DNA of 64,000 bases from Magicicada septendecula. Its lineage: Eukaryota > Arthropoda > Insecta > Hemiptera > Cicadidae. This document shows, piece after piece, positions 28,545 to 40,007 of the stretch. The stretch lies in NCBI GenBank assembly GCA_034769895.1, contig CM068374.1, forward strand, positions 354,006,302 through 354,070,301, read 5' to 3'. The position numbers and the translations under genes were made by a program. The notes beneath the pieces were generated by a model, which saw nothing but the letters and a program-made list of their open reading frames with translations, made no database searches and was not told the DNA's origin. The first letter of the stretch is position 1. Each line of letters starts with the position of its first letter.

Positions 28545-28826
28545 AATAAAGTCATTTTGATTATAAAATATAAATATTTACAACAAGAAAAGAATTTTCA
28601 GTTTTCAAAATTTAAATATATTTTTATAAAACAATGGGTTCTTCATTGAGGTGGGGACCATGTCACTCACTCCATCTCAAGCCTCTCCCATTTTGCAGAA
28701 AAAGAGGACCCTGTCAAGGCTGATACTTTGACGACAGGGACAGGGCTTTCCACCAAATTCAGCAGAGTGACAGGTAGGCCCAACTCTGATTGGCTCCTCA
28801 GATTTCCCCAGCGTTAGTAGGTTCAA
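28545..28826. other. Unique insertion in the array
   Basis: This non-satellite sequence is seen nowhere else in the window. It includes a GC-richer core at 28,640-28,820 with an inverted pair CCCTGTC/GACAGGG near 28,708-28,738. Monomer and tail sequence resumes at about 28,827. No coding domain or clear termini were identified, so it may be a SINE-like fragment or captured DNA. Confidence 0.4.
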
Positions 28827-30875
28827 TGGAAATATTTTATTTCAAAAATGATTTTAAATATAAATCTTAGATATGTTTTATAAATCTCATGTTGTATGTT
28901 TTAACATGGGTAATTTTTTATATGACGAACCATAACTGCCGTAAATTCAAACAGAATCAAATAATTTTTTATATATGTGCCTGAGGTATAGAGAACTCAA
29001 TGTCTGTTGATTTTGGTGAAGATCGGTTACGGGGAAAGGGCAGTTTACCTGAAACATTTTTTGTTGTAACATGAGTAAAGTACTTAATTTTGATAAAGTA
29101 TCCTGATAAGATCTTAATAATCCACTGTAGAAACATAGATGAAATATCTATAAATGTAGAGGCTAGTTGAACGGGCTGGGGGTAATTTTCTATAAATCAA
29201 AATTATAGTTGAAGGGGGAGGGGATAATTTTTTTTATATGTGTACTACGTTATTGGCAACAAAGAAGTATTTTTTTGTTAAAATTCCTTCCCTGGCTGTT
29301 TGGCTGAAAATGATTTTAAATATAAATCTTAGAATATGGAAGTCATGTATGGTCTCCATACCGATATTTTTATATGACGAACGATAACTGCCGTAAATTC
29401 AATCAGAATCAACTAGGTTTTTGCATACCTTTTTGAACTAAAGAGAACTCATGTTCTGTTGATTTTGTTGAAGATCGGTTAAGGGAAGGGGTAGTTTATC
29501 AGCAACGTTTTATGTTTTAAAAAGGGTAATTTTTTTATGACGAACGATAACTGCCGAAAATTCAATGAGAATCAAATAATTTTTTGCACCCTTTCCTGAG
29601 TTGCAGAGAGCTCAAGGTTTGTTGATTTTGGTGAAGATCAGTTAAGGGAAAGGGGTAGTTTACCTGCAACATTTTATGTTGTAACAAGAGAAATGTTTCC
29701 ATGACGAACGATAAATGGCACACATTCAAACAGAATCAAATAATTTTTTGCATGCTTCCCTGAATTGTAGAGGACGGAAGGTCTGTTGATTTTGGAGAAG
29801 ATCGGTTAAGAGAAAGGGGTAGTTTACCTGAAACATTTTATGATTTAACAAGAGTAAAGTACTTAATTTTTATAAATAAAGTATCCTGATAAGAAGCTCA
29901 TAGTAATCCACTGTAGAAACGTAGATGAAATATCTATAAATGAAGAGGTTAGTGAACGGGGTGGGGGTAATTTTCTATTATTAAAAATTATAGTTGAAGG
30001 TGAAGGGGAGAATTTTTTATATGTGTACTACGTTATCGGCAACAAAGAAGTAGTTTTTTGTTAAACTTGCTTCCCGGGCTCTTTAGCCGTAGTCCAATGT
30101 TTTCTGCAAAACCAGACTTTTCGGCAGTGCCATCGACTGCCATCATCGGTGAAAATCGAGTGCGAATACGTAAGGTGGTATACGTTAGTGACCACAGAAC
30201 TGTGGTTAATGCTGAAGTAATAAGTAGAAAGACGTAGTTTCTATGGAACGTATTTTTTATCAAGGGTATTTTTTTTTTTTAGCAAAGGATAACAGCCGCA
30301 AATTCAAACAGAATCAAATAATGTTTCGCATACAGCCCTAAATTATAGAGTTCTCAAGATCAATTGTTTTTGGTGAAGATCGGTTAAGGGAAAGGGGTAG
30401 TTTACCTGCAACGTTTTATGTTTTGAAAGGATATTTTCTATGGCAAACGATAAGAGCCGCAAATTCAAACAGAACCAAATAATTCTTTGCATACAGCCCT
30501 GACTTTTAGAGTACTCAAGACTTATTGTTTTTGGTGAAGATCGGTTCAGGGAAAGGAGTAGTTTACCTGCAACGTTTTATGTTTTAAAAGGGTATTTCCT
30601 ATGGCAAACGATAACAGCCGCAAATTCAAACAGAATCAAACAATTTTTTGCAGACAGTCCTGATTTGTAGAGTACTCAAGACTTGTTGTTTTTGGTGAAG
30701 ATCGGTTAATGGAAAGGGGTAGTTTACCTGCAACGTTTTTCTTACCTAGGGTAATTTTACTTCCATGTTCCTTAAGGAAATGGAAGTATGGTGATGGCAA
30801 AAAAAATCGTGTTCGAGATTATTGCAGATTCTGATTGTACTACACTCAAAAGATGAAAAAAAGTCGTTTTTCGAA

Positions 30876-30915
<40 letters not shown>

Positions 30916-31802
30916 TTTTTTTCTATGGCAAACGATAACTGCCGCAAATTCAAACAGAATCAAATAATTTTTTGCATGCAGCCCTGATTTGCAGAGTACT
31001 CGCGACCTATTGTTTTTGGTGAAGATCGGTTGAGGGAAAGGGGTAGTTTACCTGCAACGGTTTTTTTTTTAGCAAGGGTAATTTTGTTTGTTTGGCAAAC
31101 GATAACAGCCGCAAATTCAAACAGAATCAAATAATGTTTCGCATACAGCCCTGAATTGTAGAGTTCTCAAGATCTGTTGATTTTGGTGAAGATCGGTTAA
31201 GGGAAAGGGGTAGTTTACCTGAAACGTTTTATGTTTTAACAAGGGTATTTCCTATGGCAAACGATAACAGCCGCAAATTCAAACAGAATCAAAAGATTAT
31301 TTGCATACAGCCCTAAATTGTAGAGTTCCCAAGACCTATTGTTTTTGGTGAAGTTCGGTTAAGGGAAAGGGGTAGTTTACCTGCAACGTTTTTTTAACAA
31401 GGGTATTTTCTATGGCAAACGATAACAGCCGCAAATTCAAACAGAATCAAATAATGTTTTGCATACAGCCCTGATTTGTAGAGTACTCAAGACCTGTTGT
31501 TTTTGGTGAAGATCGGTTAAGGGGAAGGGGTAGTTTACCTGCAACCTTTTACGTTTTAACAAGAGTAAAGTACTTGAAAATTTATTTAAACTTTTTGAAA
31601 CAATGGTAATTGTTAAAAATACAATAATTTTGTTGCCAGACAATAAAATTATAATTTTTTCATTTTAATGTAATATAATATTTTTCATTTAATACAGCAA
31701 TAAAAAGGCAGGTAAGACACAGCCTCGCTGTTTGGGTGAAAATGATTTTAAATATAAATCTTAGAATATGGAAGTCATGTATGGTTCTCCATACCGATAT
31801 TT

Positions 31803-31907
31803 TTCATGTTTTGAGTGTAGTAGAATCAGAATCTGCAATAATCTCGAACACGATTTTTTTTGCCATCACCATACTTCCATTCCTTAAGGAATATGGAAGT
31901 AAAAGTC
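31803..31907 (-). mobile_element. LE segment inverted in place
   Basis: The first ~105 bp of an LE cassette (palindrome through the ATGAAAA end) lies in reverse orientation directly after an RE hairpin. The rest of the cassette (AGTCGTTTTTCGAAAAG and the TGTGTCTG microsatellite) continues in the normal orientation at 31,908. This is the only strand switch inside the array. Confidence 0.8.
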
Positions 31908-31974
31908 GTTTTTCGAAAAGTGTCTGTGTGTGTGTCTGTGTGTGTGTCTGTAGATTTTTTTTCTATGGCAATTG

Positions 31975-32161
31975 TTTAAATTAGCAGCCATCCTTACTTT
32001 TCTTTTATAAAATTGCTAAACTGGTATAATTGTTTTTATTATTTAGACAAAGGTTTTCGTCATTACTGACATCTTCAGGTCTTAACCTTCAGGTGTTGTT
32101 TAAGACCTGAAGATGTCAGTAATGACGAAAAGCTTTGTCTAAATAATAAAAACAATTATAC
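31975..32161. repeat. Insertion with a 60-bp fold-back, hammerhead-like
   Basis: Non-satellite sequence interrupts the array. Arms at 32,025-32,085 and 32,100-32,160 are almost perfect inverted repeats. The plus strand of the right arm reads CTGAAGA, a perfect GTCA-GTAA-TGAC stem-loop, then GAAAAGC. This resembles the CUGANGA-stem II-GAAA core of hammerhead ribozymes, with one extra U before the stem. Satellite resumes at 32,161. It may derive from a Penelope-like terminal repeat. Confidence 0.55.
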
Positions 32162-32365
32162 CTATTGTTTTTGGTGAAGATCGGTTAAGGGAAAGGGGTA
32201 GTTTACCAGACACGTTTTTTGTTTTATCAAGGGTATTTTATATGGCAAACGATAACAGCCACAAATTCAAACAGAATCATATAATATTTTGCATACAGCC
32301 CTTAAATGTAGAGTTCTCAAGACCTGTTGGTTTTGGTGAAGATCGGTTAAGGGAATAGGGTTGTT

Positions 32366-34315
32366 TACCAGCAACATTTTATGTTTTATCAAGGGTAATT
32401 TTTTTTTGACGTACGATAACTGCCGTACATTAAAACAGAATCAACTACTCTTCTGCATACCTTTCTGAATTATAGAGAACTCAAAGTCTTTTGATTTTGT
32501 TGAAGATCGGTTAAGGGAAAGGGGTAGTTTACCTGCAACGTTTTATGTTTTAACAAGGGTATTTTTTTTATGACGAACGATAACTGCCGTAAATTCAAAG
32601 AGAATCAACTAATGTTTTGCATACAGCCCTGAATTGTAGAGTTCTCAGGACCTATTGTTTTTGGTGATGATCGGTTAATGGAATAGGGTAGTTTACTAGC
32701 AACGTTTTATGTTTTATCAAGGGTGTTTTCTATGACAAACGATAACAGCCGCAAATTCAAACAGAATCAAATAATTGTTTGCATACAGGCCTGAATTGTA
32801 GATTACTCAATACCTATCGTTTTTGGTGAAGATCGGTTGAGGGAAAGGGGTAGTTTACATGCAACGGTTTTTTATAAACGGTAATTTTTTTCTATAGTAA
32901 ACGATAACAGCTGCAAATTCAAACAGAATCAAATGATGTTTTGCATACAGCCCTGTATTGTAGAGTTCTCAATACCTATTGGTGTTGGTGAAGATCGGAT
33001 AAGGGAAAGGGGTAGTTTAACAGCAACATGTTATGTTTTAACCAGGGTAATTTTTTATATGACGAACGATAACTGCCGTAAATTCAAACAGAATCAACTA
33101 GGTTTTTGCATACCTTTTTGAAGTAAAGAGAACTCAAGGTCTGTTGATTTGTTGATGATCGGTTAAGGGAAGGGGTAGTTTATCAGCAACGTTTTATGTT
33201 TAAAAAGGGTAATTTTTTTATGACGAACGATAACTGCCGAAAATTCAATGAGAATCAAATAATTTTTTGCACCCCCTGAGTTGCAGAGAGCTCAGGGTCT
33301 ATTGATTTTGGTGAAGATCGGTTAAGGGAAAGGGGTAGTTTACCAGCAACATTTTATGTTTTATCAAGGGTAATTTTTTTTTGACGAACGATAACTGCCG
33401 TACATTAAAACAGAATCAACTACTCTTCTGCATACCTTTCTGAATTATAGAGAACTCAAAGTCTTTTGATTTTGTTGAAGATCGGTTAAGGGAAAGGGGT
33501 AGTTTACCTGCAACGTTTTATGTTTTAACAAGGGTATTTTTTTTATGACGAACGATAACTGCCGTAAATTCAAAGAGAATCAACTAATGTTTTGCATACA
33601 GCCCTGAATTGTAGAGTTCTCAGGACCTATTGTTTTTGGTGATGATCGGTTAATGGAATAGGGTAGTTTACTAGCAACGTTTTATGTTTTATCAAGGGTG
33701 TTTTCTATGACAAACGATAACAGCCGCAAATTCAAACAGAATCAAATAATTGTTTGCATACAGGCCTGAATTGTAGATTACTCAATACCTATCGTTTTTG
33801 GTGAAGATCGGTTGAGGGAAAGGGGTAGTTTACATGCAACGGTTTTTTATAAACGGTAATTTTTTTCTATAGTAAACGATAACAGCTGCAAATTCAAACA
33901 GAATCAAATGATGTTTTGCATACAGCCCTGTATTGTAGAGTTCTCAATACCTATTGGTGTTGGTGAAGATCGGATAAGGGAAAGGGGTAGTTTAACAGCA
34001 ACATGTTATGTTTTAACCAGGGTAATTTTTTATATGACGAACGATAACTGCCGTAAATTCAAACAGAATCAACTAGGTTTTTGCATACCTTTTTGAAGTA
34101 AAGAGAACTCAAGGTCTGTTGATTTGTTGATGATCGGTTAAGGGAAGGGGTAGTTTATCAGCAACGTTTTATGTTTAAAAAGGGTAATTTTTTTATGACG
34201 AACGATAACTGCCGAAAATTCAATGAGAATCAAATAATTTTTTGCACCCCCTGAGTTGCAGAGAGCTCAGGGTCTATTGATTTTGGTGAAGATCGGTTAA
34301 GGGAAAGGGGTAGTT
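32366..34315 (+). repeat. 975-bp tandem duplication of six monomers
   Basis: 32,366-33,340 is repeated at 33,341-34,315 with a 975-bp offset and near-identity. The unit equals six monomers of about 162 bp, so this is a local higher-order repeat independent of the 7.5-kb one. Confidence 0.85.
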
Positions 34316-35505
34316 TACCTGCAACATTTTATGTTGTAACAAGAGAAATGTTTTCATGACGAACGATAACTGCCGCACATTAAAACAGAATCAAATATTT
34401 TTTTCCATGCTTGCCTGAATTGTAGAGGACGGAAGGTCTGTTGATTTTGGAGAAGATCGGTTAAGAGAAAGGGGTAGTTTACCTGAAACATTTTATGTCT
34501 AACAAGAGTAAAGTACTTAATTTTTATAAATAAAGTATCCTGATAAGAAGCTCATAGTTATCCACTGTAGAAACGTAGATGAAATATCTATAAATGAAGA
34601 AGTTTGGTGAACGGGGTGGGGGTAATTTTCTATTATTAAAAATTATAGTTGAAGGTGGAGGGGAGAATTTTTTATATGTGTACTACGTTATCGGCAACAA
34701 AGAAGTAGTTTTTTGTTAAACTTGCTTCCCGGGCTCTTTAGCTGTAGTCCAATGTTTTCTGCAAAACCAGACTTTTCGGCAGTGCCATCGACTGCCATCA
34801 TCGGTGAAAATCGAGTGAAAAAACGTGAGGTGGTATACGTTAGTGACCACAGTACTGTGGTTAATGCTGAAGCAATAAGTAGAAATATGTAGTTTCTATG
34901 GAAATATTTCATTTCGAATATGATTTTAAATATAAATCTTAGAACATGGAAGTCACGTATGGTTCTCCATACCGATATTTTTCTATGGCAAACGATAGCC
35001 GCAAATTCAAACAGAACCAAATAATTTTTTGCATACAGCATTGATTTGTAGAGTACACAAGACCTATTGTTTTTGGTGAAGATCGGTGAAGGGAAAGGGG
35101 TAGTTTACCGGCAACATTTGTTTTTATCAAGGGTAATTTTTTCGTATGGCAAACGATAACAGCCGCAAATTCAAACAGAATCAACTGGTCTTTTTCATAC
35201 CTTTTAGAGTTATACAGAACTCAAGGTCTATTGATTTTGTTGAAGATCGGTTAAGGGAAAGGGGTAGTTTACCGGCAACGTTTTATGTTGTAACATGGGT
35301 ATTTTCTATGGCAAACGATAACAGCCCCAAATTCAAACAGAATCAAATAATTTTTTGCATACAGCCCTGAATTGTAGTGTTCTCAAGACCTATAGTTTTT
35401 GGTGAAGATTGGTTAAGGGAAAGGGGTAGTTTACCAGCAACGTTTTATGTTTTAACTAGGGTACTTTCTATGGCAAACGATAACAGCCGCAAATTCAAAT
35501 ATAAT
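34316..35505 (+). repeat. Third partial copy of the 12.4-13.6 kb block
   Basis: This block matches 12,425-13,610 (offset about 21,891 bp) and 19,938-21,125 closely, including the tail and RE at 34,505-34,982 and the following rare monomer variants. It shows the higher-order block was also exchanged over longer distances. Confidence 0.75.
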
Positions 35506-36205
35506 CAAATAATGTTCTGGATACAGCCCTGAATTGTAAAGTTGTCAAGACCTGTTGGTTTTGGTGAAGATCGGTTAAGGCAAGGCCGTAGCCAGAGGGA
35601 GGGGGGGTAGAACCCCCCCGAAATGTTGGGGTAAAAATAGAAATTTTTTAGGATAAAAACAAACGTAAATAAAAATATAATGAAAAATGCTCTTATAAAA
35701 AAGGAACTGTGCAATAAGTCAGTTATTACTTCCATATTCCTTAAGGAAATGGAAGTATGGTGATGGAAAAAAAATCGTGTTCGAGATTATTGCAGATTTT
35801 TATTGTACTACACTCAAAACATGAAAAAAGTCGTTTTTCGAAAAGTGTCTGTGTGTGTGTCTGTCTGTGTGTCTATCTGTCTATGTGTAGTTTTTTTTCT
35901 ATGGCAAACGATAACAGCCGTAAATTCAAACAGAATCAAATAATTTTTTGCATACAGCCCTGATTTGTAGAGTACTCACGAGCTATTGTTTTTGGTGAAG
36001 ATCGGTTGAGGGAAAGGGGTAGTTTACCTGCAACGTTTTTTTAACAAGGGTATTTTCTATGGCAAACGATAACAGCCGCAAATTCAAACAGAATCAAATA
36101 TTTTTTTGCATACAGCCCTGATTTGTAGAGTACTCTAGACCTATTGTTTTTGGTAAAGTTCGGTTAAGGGAAAGGGGTAGTTTACCTGCAACGTTTTTTT
36201 ATCAA

Positions 36206-36461
36206 GCGTATTTTATACAAAATTTTATACACACACGTTGTGTTAAGATCTTCGTTCTCACTTCGTTATAAATCCGCCGGACGGTGTGTGCCCGTGCCCA
36301 CTACAGCGCGTGTAGCTCGAAGACTGAAGATCGTGACGGAACAGAGAAAACGGCATTCAGGCGTCAAAACCTGTCGCTAGCAGCACTTAATTCTGCAGCT
36401 CGCTCTATGCGCTAGTTGACGTGCTACACAAATAGTTCGGTCTTTTTTTGAACACACCTCG
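36206..36461. other. GC-richer unclassified block inside the nested HINE
   Basis: This sequence is absent from the other HINE copies in the window. It contains many CpG dinucleotides around 36,260-36,410 and a GACTGAAGATCGTGACGG word near 36,323. No coding domain or RNA gene was recognised. Confidence 0.35.
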
Positions 36462-36569
36462 TACATGTATAAAATAATATATCGTTCGTGGCAGGTAAGC
36501 ATATCTCAGTTATGTAATGTTTACGTTTCCATTTTATTATTATGACTACAGCAATAAAAAGGCAGGGAA

Positions 36570-36571
<2 letters not shown>

Positions 36572-36662
<91 letters not shown>
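36572..36662. repeat. (CA)n microsatellite
   Basis: A CA tract of about 91 bp, homologous in position to those at 15,521 and 23,034. Confidence 0.95.
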
Positions 36663-36667
<5 letters not shown>

Positions 36668-37162
36668 TCGCGTTATTTCTGGCCTCACTCATGTTTATTT
36701 TCTTACATTTGCACGCTTTTTAAATGGAAAGTGCCGAAACCCACACCAGCATAACGCGTGCAAGCCGAAAAAATGGACATCAATTTGCTTCCTGTGGATC
36801 GCTGGGCAGTGTAACTGCACGTGTTTACAGAGGAACGATTCATAGATAGACTTTTCGTCTTTAGGGAATGAACCCTCTGCAAAATGCTGAGGGTCCATGA
36901 GTGACTTCGGAGCGCTCCTTCTTTTTCGCGTGTTTGTTCTGTGAAACATACACTGTAGATTCGCAGCTTTACTATAAGCAACACTCAATAGGAAATGTTG
37001 AAAATTTTAGTCCACGGTGTACCCTCATTCACACTAAACCTGCTCCGATGTTTTAATTACGGACATCATAATATTAAAACTTTGGAAACTTGAGCACTAC
37101 TTATGGAGATCAATCATTAACTTATACAAGCCATTAATTTTATGCATATTTTTTATATATAT

Positions 37163-39916
37163 TGTAACACCACAAAATGTTACATAACCTAGACGTGCAC
37201 CAAAAGAATAAATAAGTACACTGAAATAATAAAAGTGAATAATTTATGATGAAAGTAGCAAAGAAGAGAAGGACCAACGAAGAAGAAAGAAGGAGGATCC
37301 CAAGAAGCAGTGAGGAATACACTGCATGACCCTACAACAAATACTATGACTGATTCTAACTAATGGACATGCCAAGTTCACTGTAAGCTGTCAAACAAGC
37401 CAGTCAATGACATGAATGTAAAGTCACATGTTTATAAAACTGATCAAATAATGACGAGAATAATGTAATATCAGCAACAGCATTTTGGCTGAAAATAAAG
37501 GAACCATGACCAATAAATGACAAAGCCTATGACTAGACTAGCTATGGCCATAATGTAAATTAAAACTAGCATTACAAACCTACATGTAATATTAGTAACC
37601 GAGAATACTTATAAAAGGAAACCTTATAGGGATAAGTAACTTCCTCATTATACAAAATGTAACTAGTGACCATTATTAAGGCATAAAGCGATGCTAAAGA
37701 TATGCCTAAACAAACGTTTGTCAGTGAATTAATAAGGAGAAAGGACTCCTAGTGTACATAAAATTTACTGAACAATCAATATAACCAAATGTAATAGTGA
37801 ATATCACCACTCAATTATTAATGAGTAACATTAAGTTGAGTAGACCAAACAAAATGTAATTAGAAAATAAGGATTCTTAATAATAAGGTATCACCATAGT
37901 TAAGCTAAGATTTAATAATTGTATAGCAATAAATAGCTATTAAGTATAACGACAAATGTGTTAGTGTTCCAACAAAGACGTTGTAAAGAAAACACGGTGT
38001 GAAGCACTAAATATAAATAGATAGGTAATAATCGTATTTGGCATCGCTAGCAGACGACAGTGAGAAACGATGTTTCTGAACATTATTTATTAGCAGTGTC
38101 AAAGAAAATGCGATTAAAACCAGTGTTAAGTCACATCAAATTAAAGCCCTTAAACTATTCTTTAATTTGATAGTAATAAACTCGTGATCGCAACTATAAT
38201 AAGTGTGTAGTGTGCGTTAGCATCATTTGTTATTATAAAGTGAGAAATTGGTTGGGTAACACTAACAACACAATCAACTGTCAATCACGTTCGCCAGACG
38301 ACGGTTAGAAAACAATGCGTCATTTTTGTAACGGCTGTCACAGCCAATCAGAAAATAGCTTATTAAACGATCTCACCGCCTAAGCCCTGTGAAGCAAGGG
38401 GGTACATAATCAAAAACGGAGCGAATTCGACACACTTTATTGTCATCACTCGAGCGAGAAGGTATCGCTCGTCACCGCAATTTTTTAATAACTTAACGTA
38501 TAATGTAAATAGTGAATCCCTTTAACATTTTCTTCAAGACAGATAACTACGCAACAATTTATTAACAGGAAGTGCATCGATGTAAAGTAAATATTTTCAT
38601 TTGTGCGCGGTTAACTTAGCCCGGATTTAGTTAGAAGAGAGCCACTACTCCCCGTTCATAGTTCGTGTGAAGTGTAATTAACCGGTAGTCATTATAATCC
38701 GGCCACTGGAGTGTTTTAATCAATTTTAATCTATAAGATTAAAATAAAAAAAGGTAACACTGTGACAATTCATTTTATTAATCTGTTTGCACTTGTAATT
38801 CTTCAACACAAAATTGTACTGACGCAAAAACAACAAAACTTTCTATCTGATACACTGTGATCAAATTTATTTAGCGGATTTGTCAATCCCATGTAAGATT
38901 TGTATTAGTCTTAAGTGATAAAAATATTTGTTAGTAAGTAAGTCAGCGTGACCAACGCTAACCTGAAAATAGGTACGAATTTTAAAAAAGAGGCCGAATT
39001 AGTAAATATTGTCATTAACGTCTGTCTAGGCATAAAGTAGTTCTTCCTTGTATTTAAAAGAGCCTACGCATGAGATATAACATAATATATAATTAAAAGT
39101 TAATCTGGTAATAACCATAAGAGTTGATTTGTTCTATCTGAGCTAGTTCGTAATGTAAAAGGACGAAGTAATACCAATTTTATATTAATGTATCGATTAT
39201 ATTTGTAATTGTTTGAGTTTATTTTCAAGGGTAAAATAAAACCCGTTTGTTATCAGCATAAACCTTGATTCTATTTATTTCAAATAGGGAGTTAGTAATT
39301 AACTTTGAATACAAAGGTAATTCTGAATAGAGGCTGTATTTTATTAGATTTGAATGGCAGTAAATGCATTCAGCATTAACACAGATTTTAAAGGAAATTT
39401 ATCAAATATTAAACTCCATTAATTGGTTTTTCATGGGGATTTTCCCGAAATAAACCCATGTGGCGCCCTTATCTAACAAGGAATGATCTAACCTTGTTAA
39501 TAAAGCAAGCTGGTATTAAATCCATCTTGGCAGCTTATTAATTTTTGTAAGTGACCTTCAGAACGTCTAGTATCACGATCAGGTACGTGAAAGTATATTA
39601 TTATAAATTTTTGTTGTCCAGACGAGACTTAACGTTACGTACTCTGACTACACTTAACCTAGAAGAGGAGTTCCGCTGCCAGATCGACGCTATGGCTACA
39701 TTCATCAGTTGACCAGCGATCAACGCTTTATTCACTATATTTATCAACCATTACTAATCAAACAGTATTTATTAATTATTACTGCAATTATTTTAGAAAA
39801 GAGTTCATTTTAAAATTATTATAACTTATTATTCATTATAATCGAATTCTGATCGATTTTAACTTTAAAAACAAATACAGTTAATTTTTTAACACAAGTA
39901 ACCTCATTTAGTTACA
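37163..39916 (+). repeat. Left LTR, 2,754 bp
   Basis: It starts TGTAACACC and ends AGTTACA next to the primer-binding-site-like sequence. Its last 1,268 bp (38,649-39,916) match the right LTR with about ten differences, under 1%. The first ~1,486 bp have no counterpart on the right. AATAAA-like words near 39,235 could serve polyadenylation. Short minus-strand frames here look incidental. Confidence 0.8.
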
Positions 39917-39919
39917 AAT

Positions 39920-39937
39920 TGGCGACCAGCAACGTGA
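39920..39937 (+). other. Primer-binding-site-like sequence
   Basis: TGGCGACCAGCAACGTGA begins three bases after the left LTR, the usual place and the usual TGG start for a tRNA-primed site. The tRNA was not identified. Confidence 0.6.
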
Positions 39938-40007
39938 GGCTGTAAAAATATTAAGCGAATAAATTTTTAATATTAATATTAAGCCCGGCAAATACAAGAG
40001 AACAACC

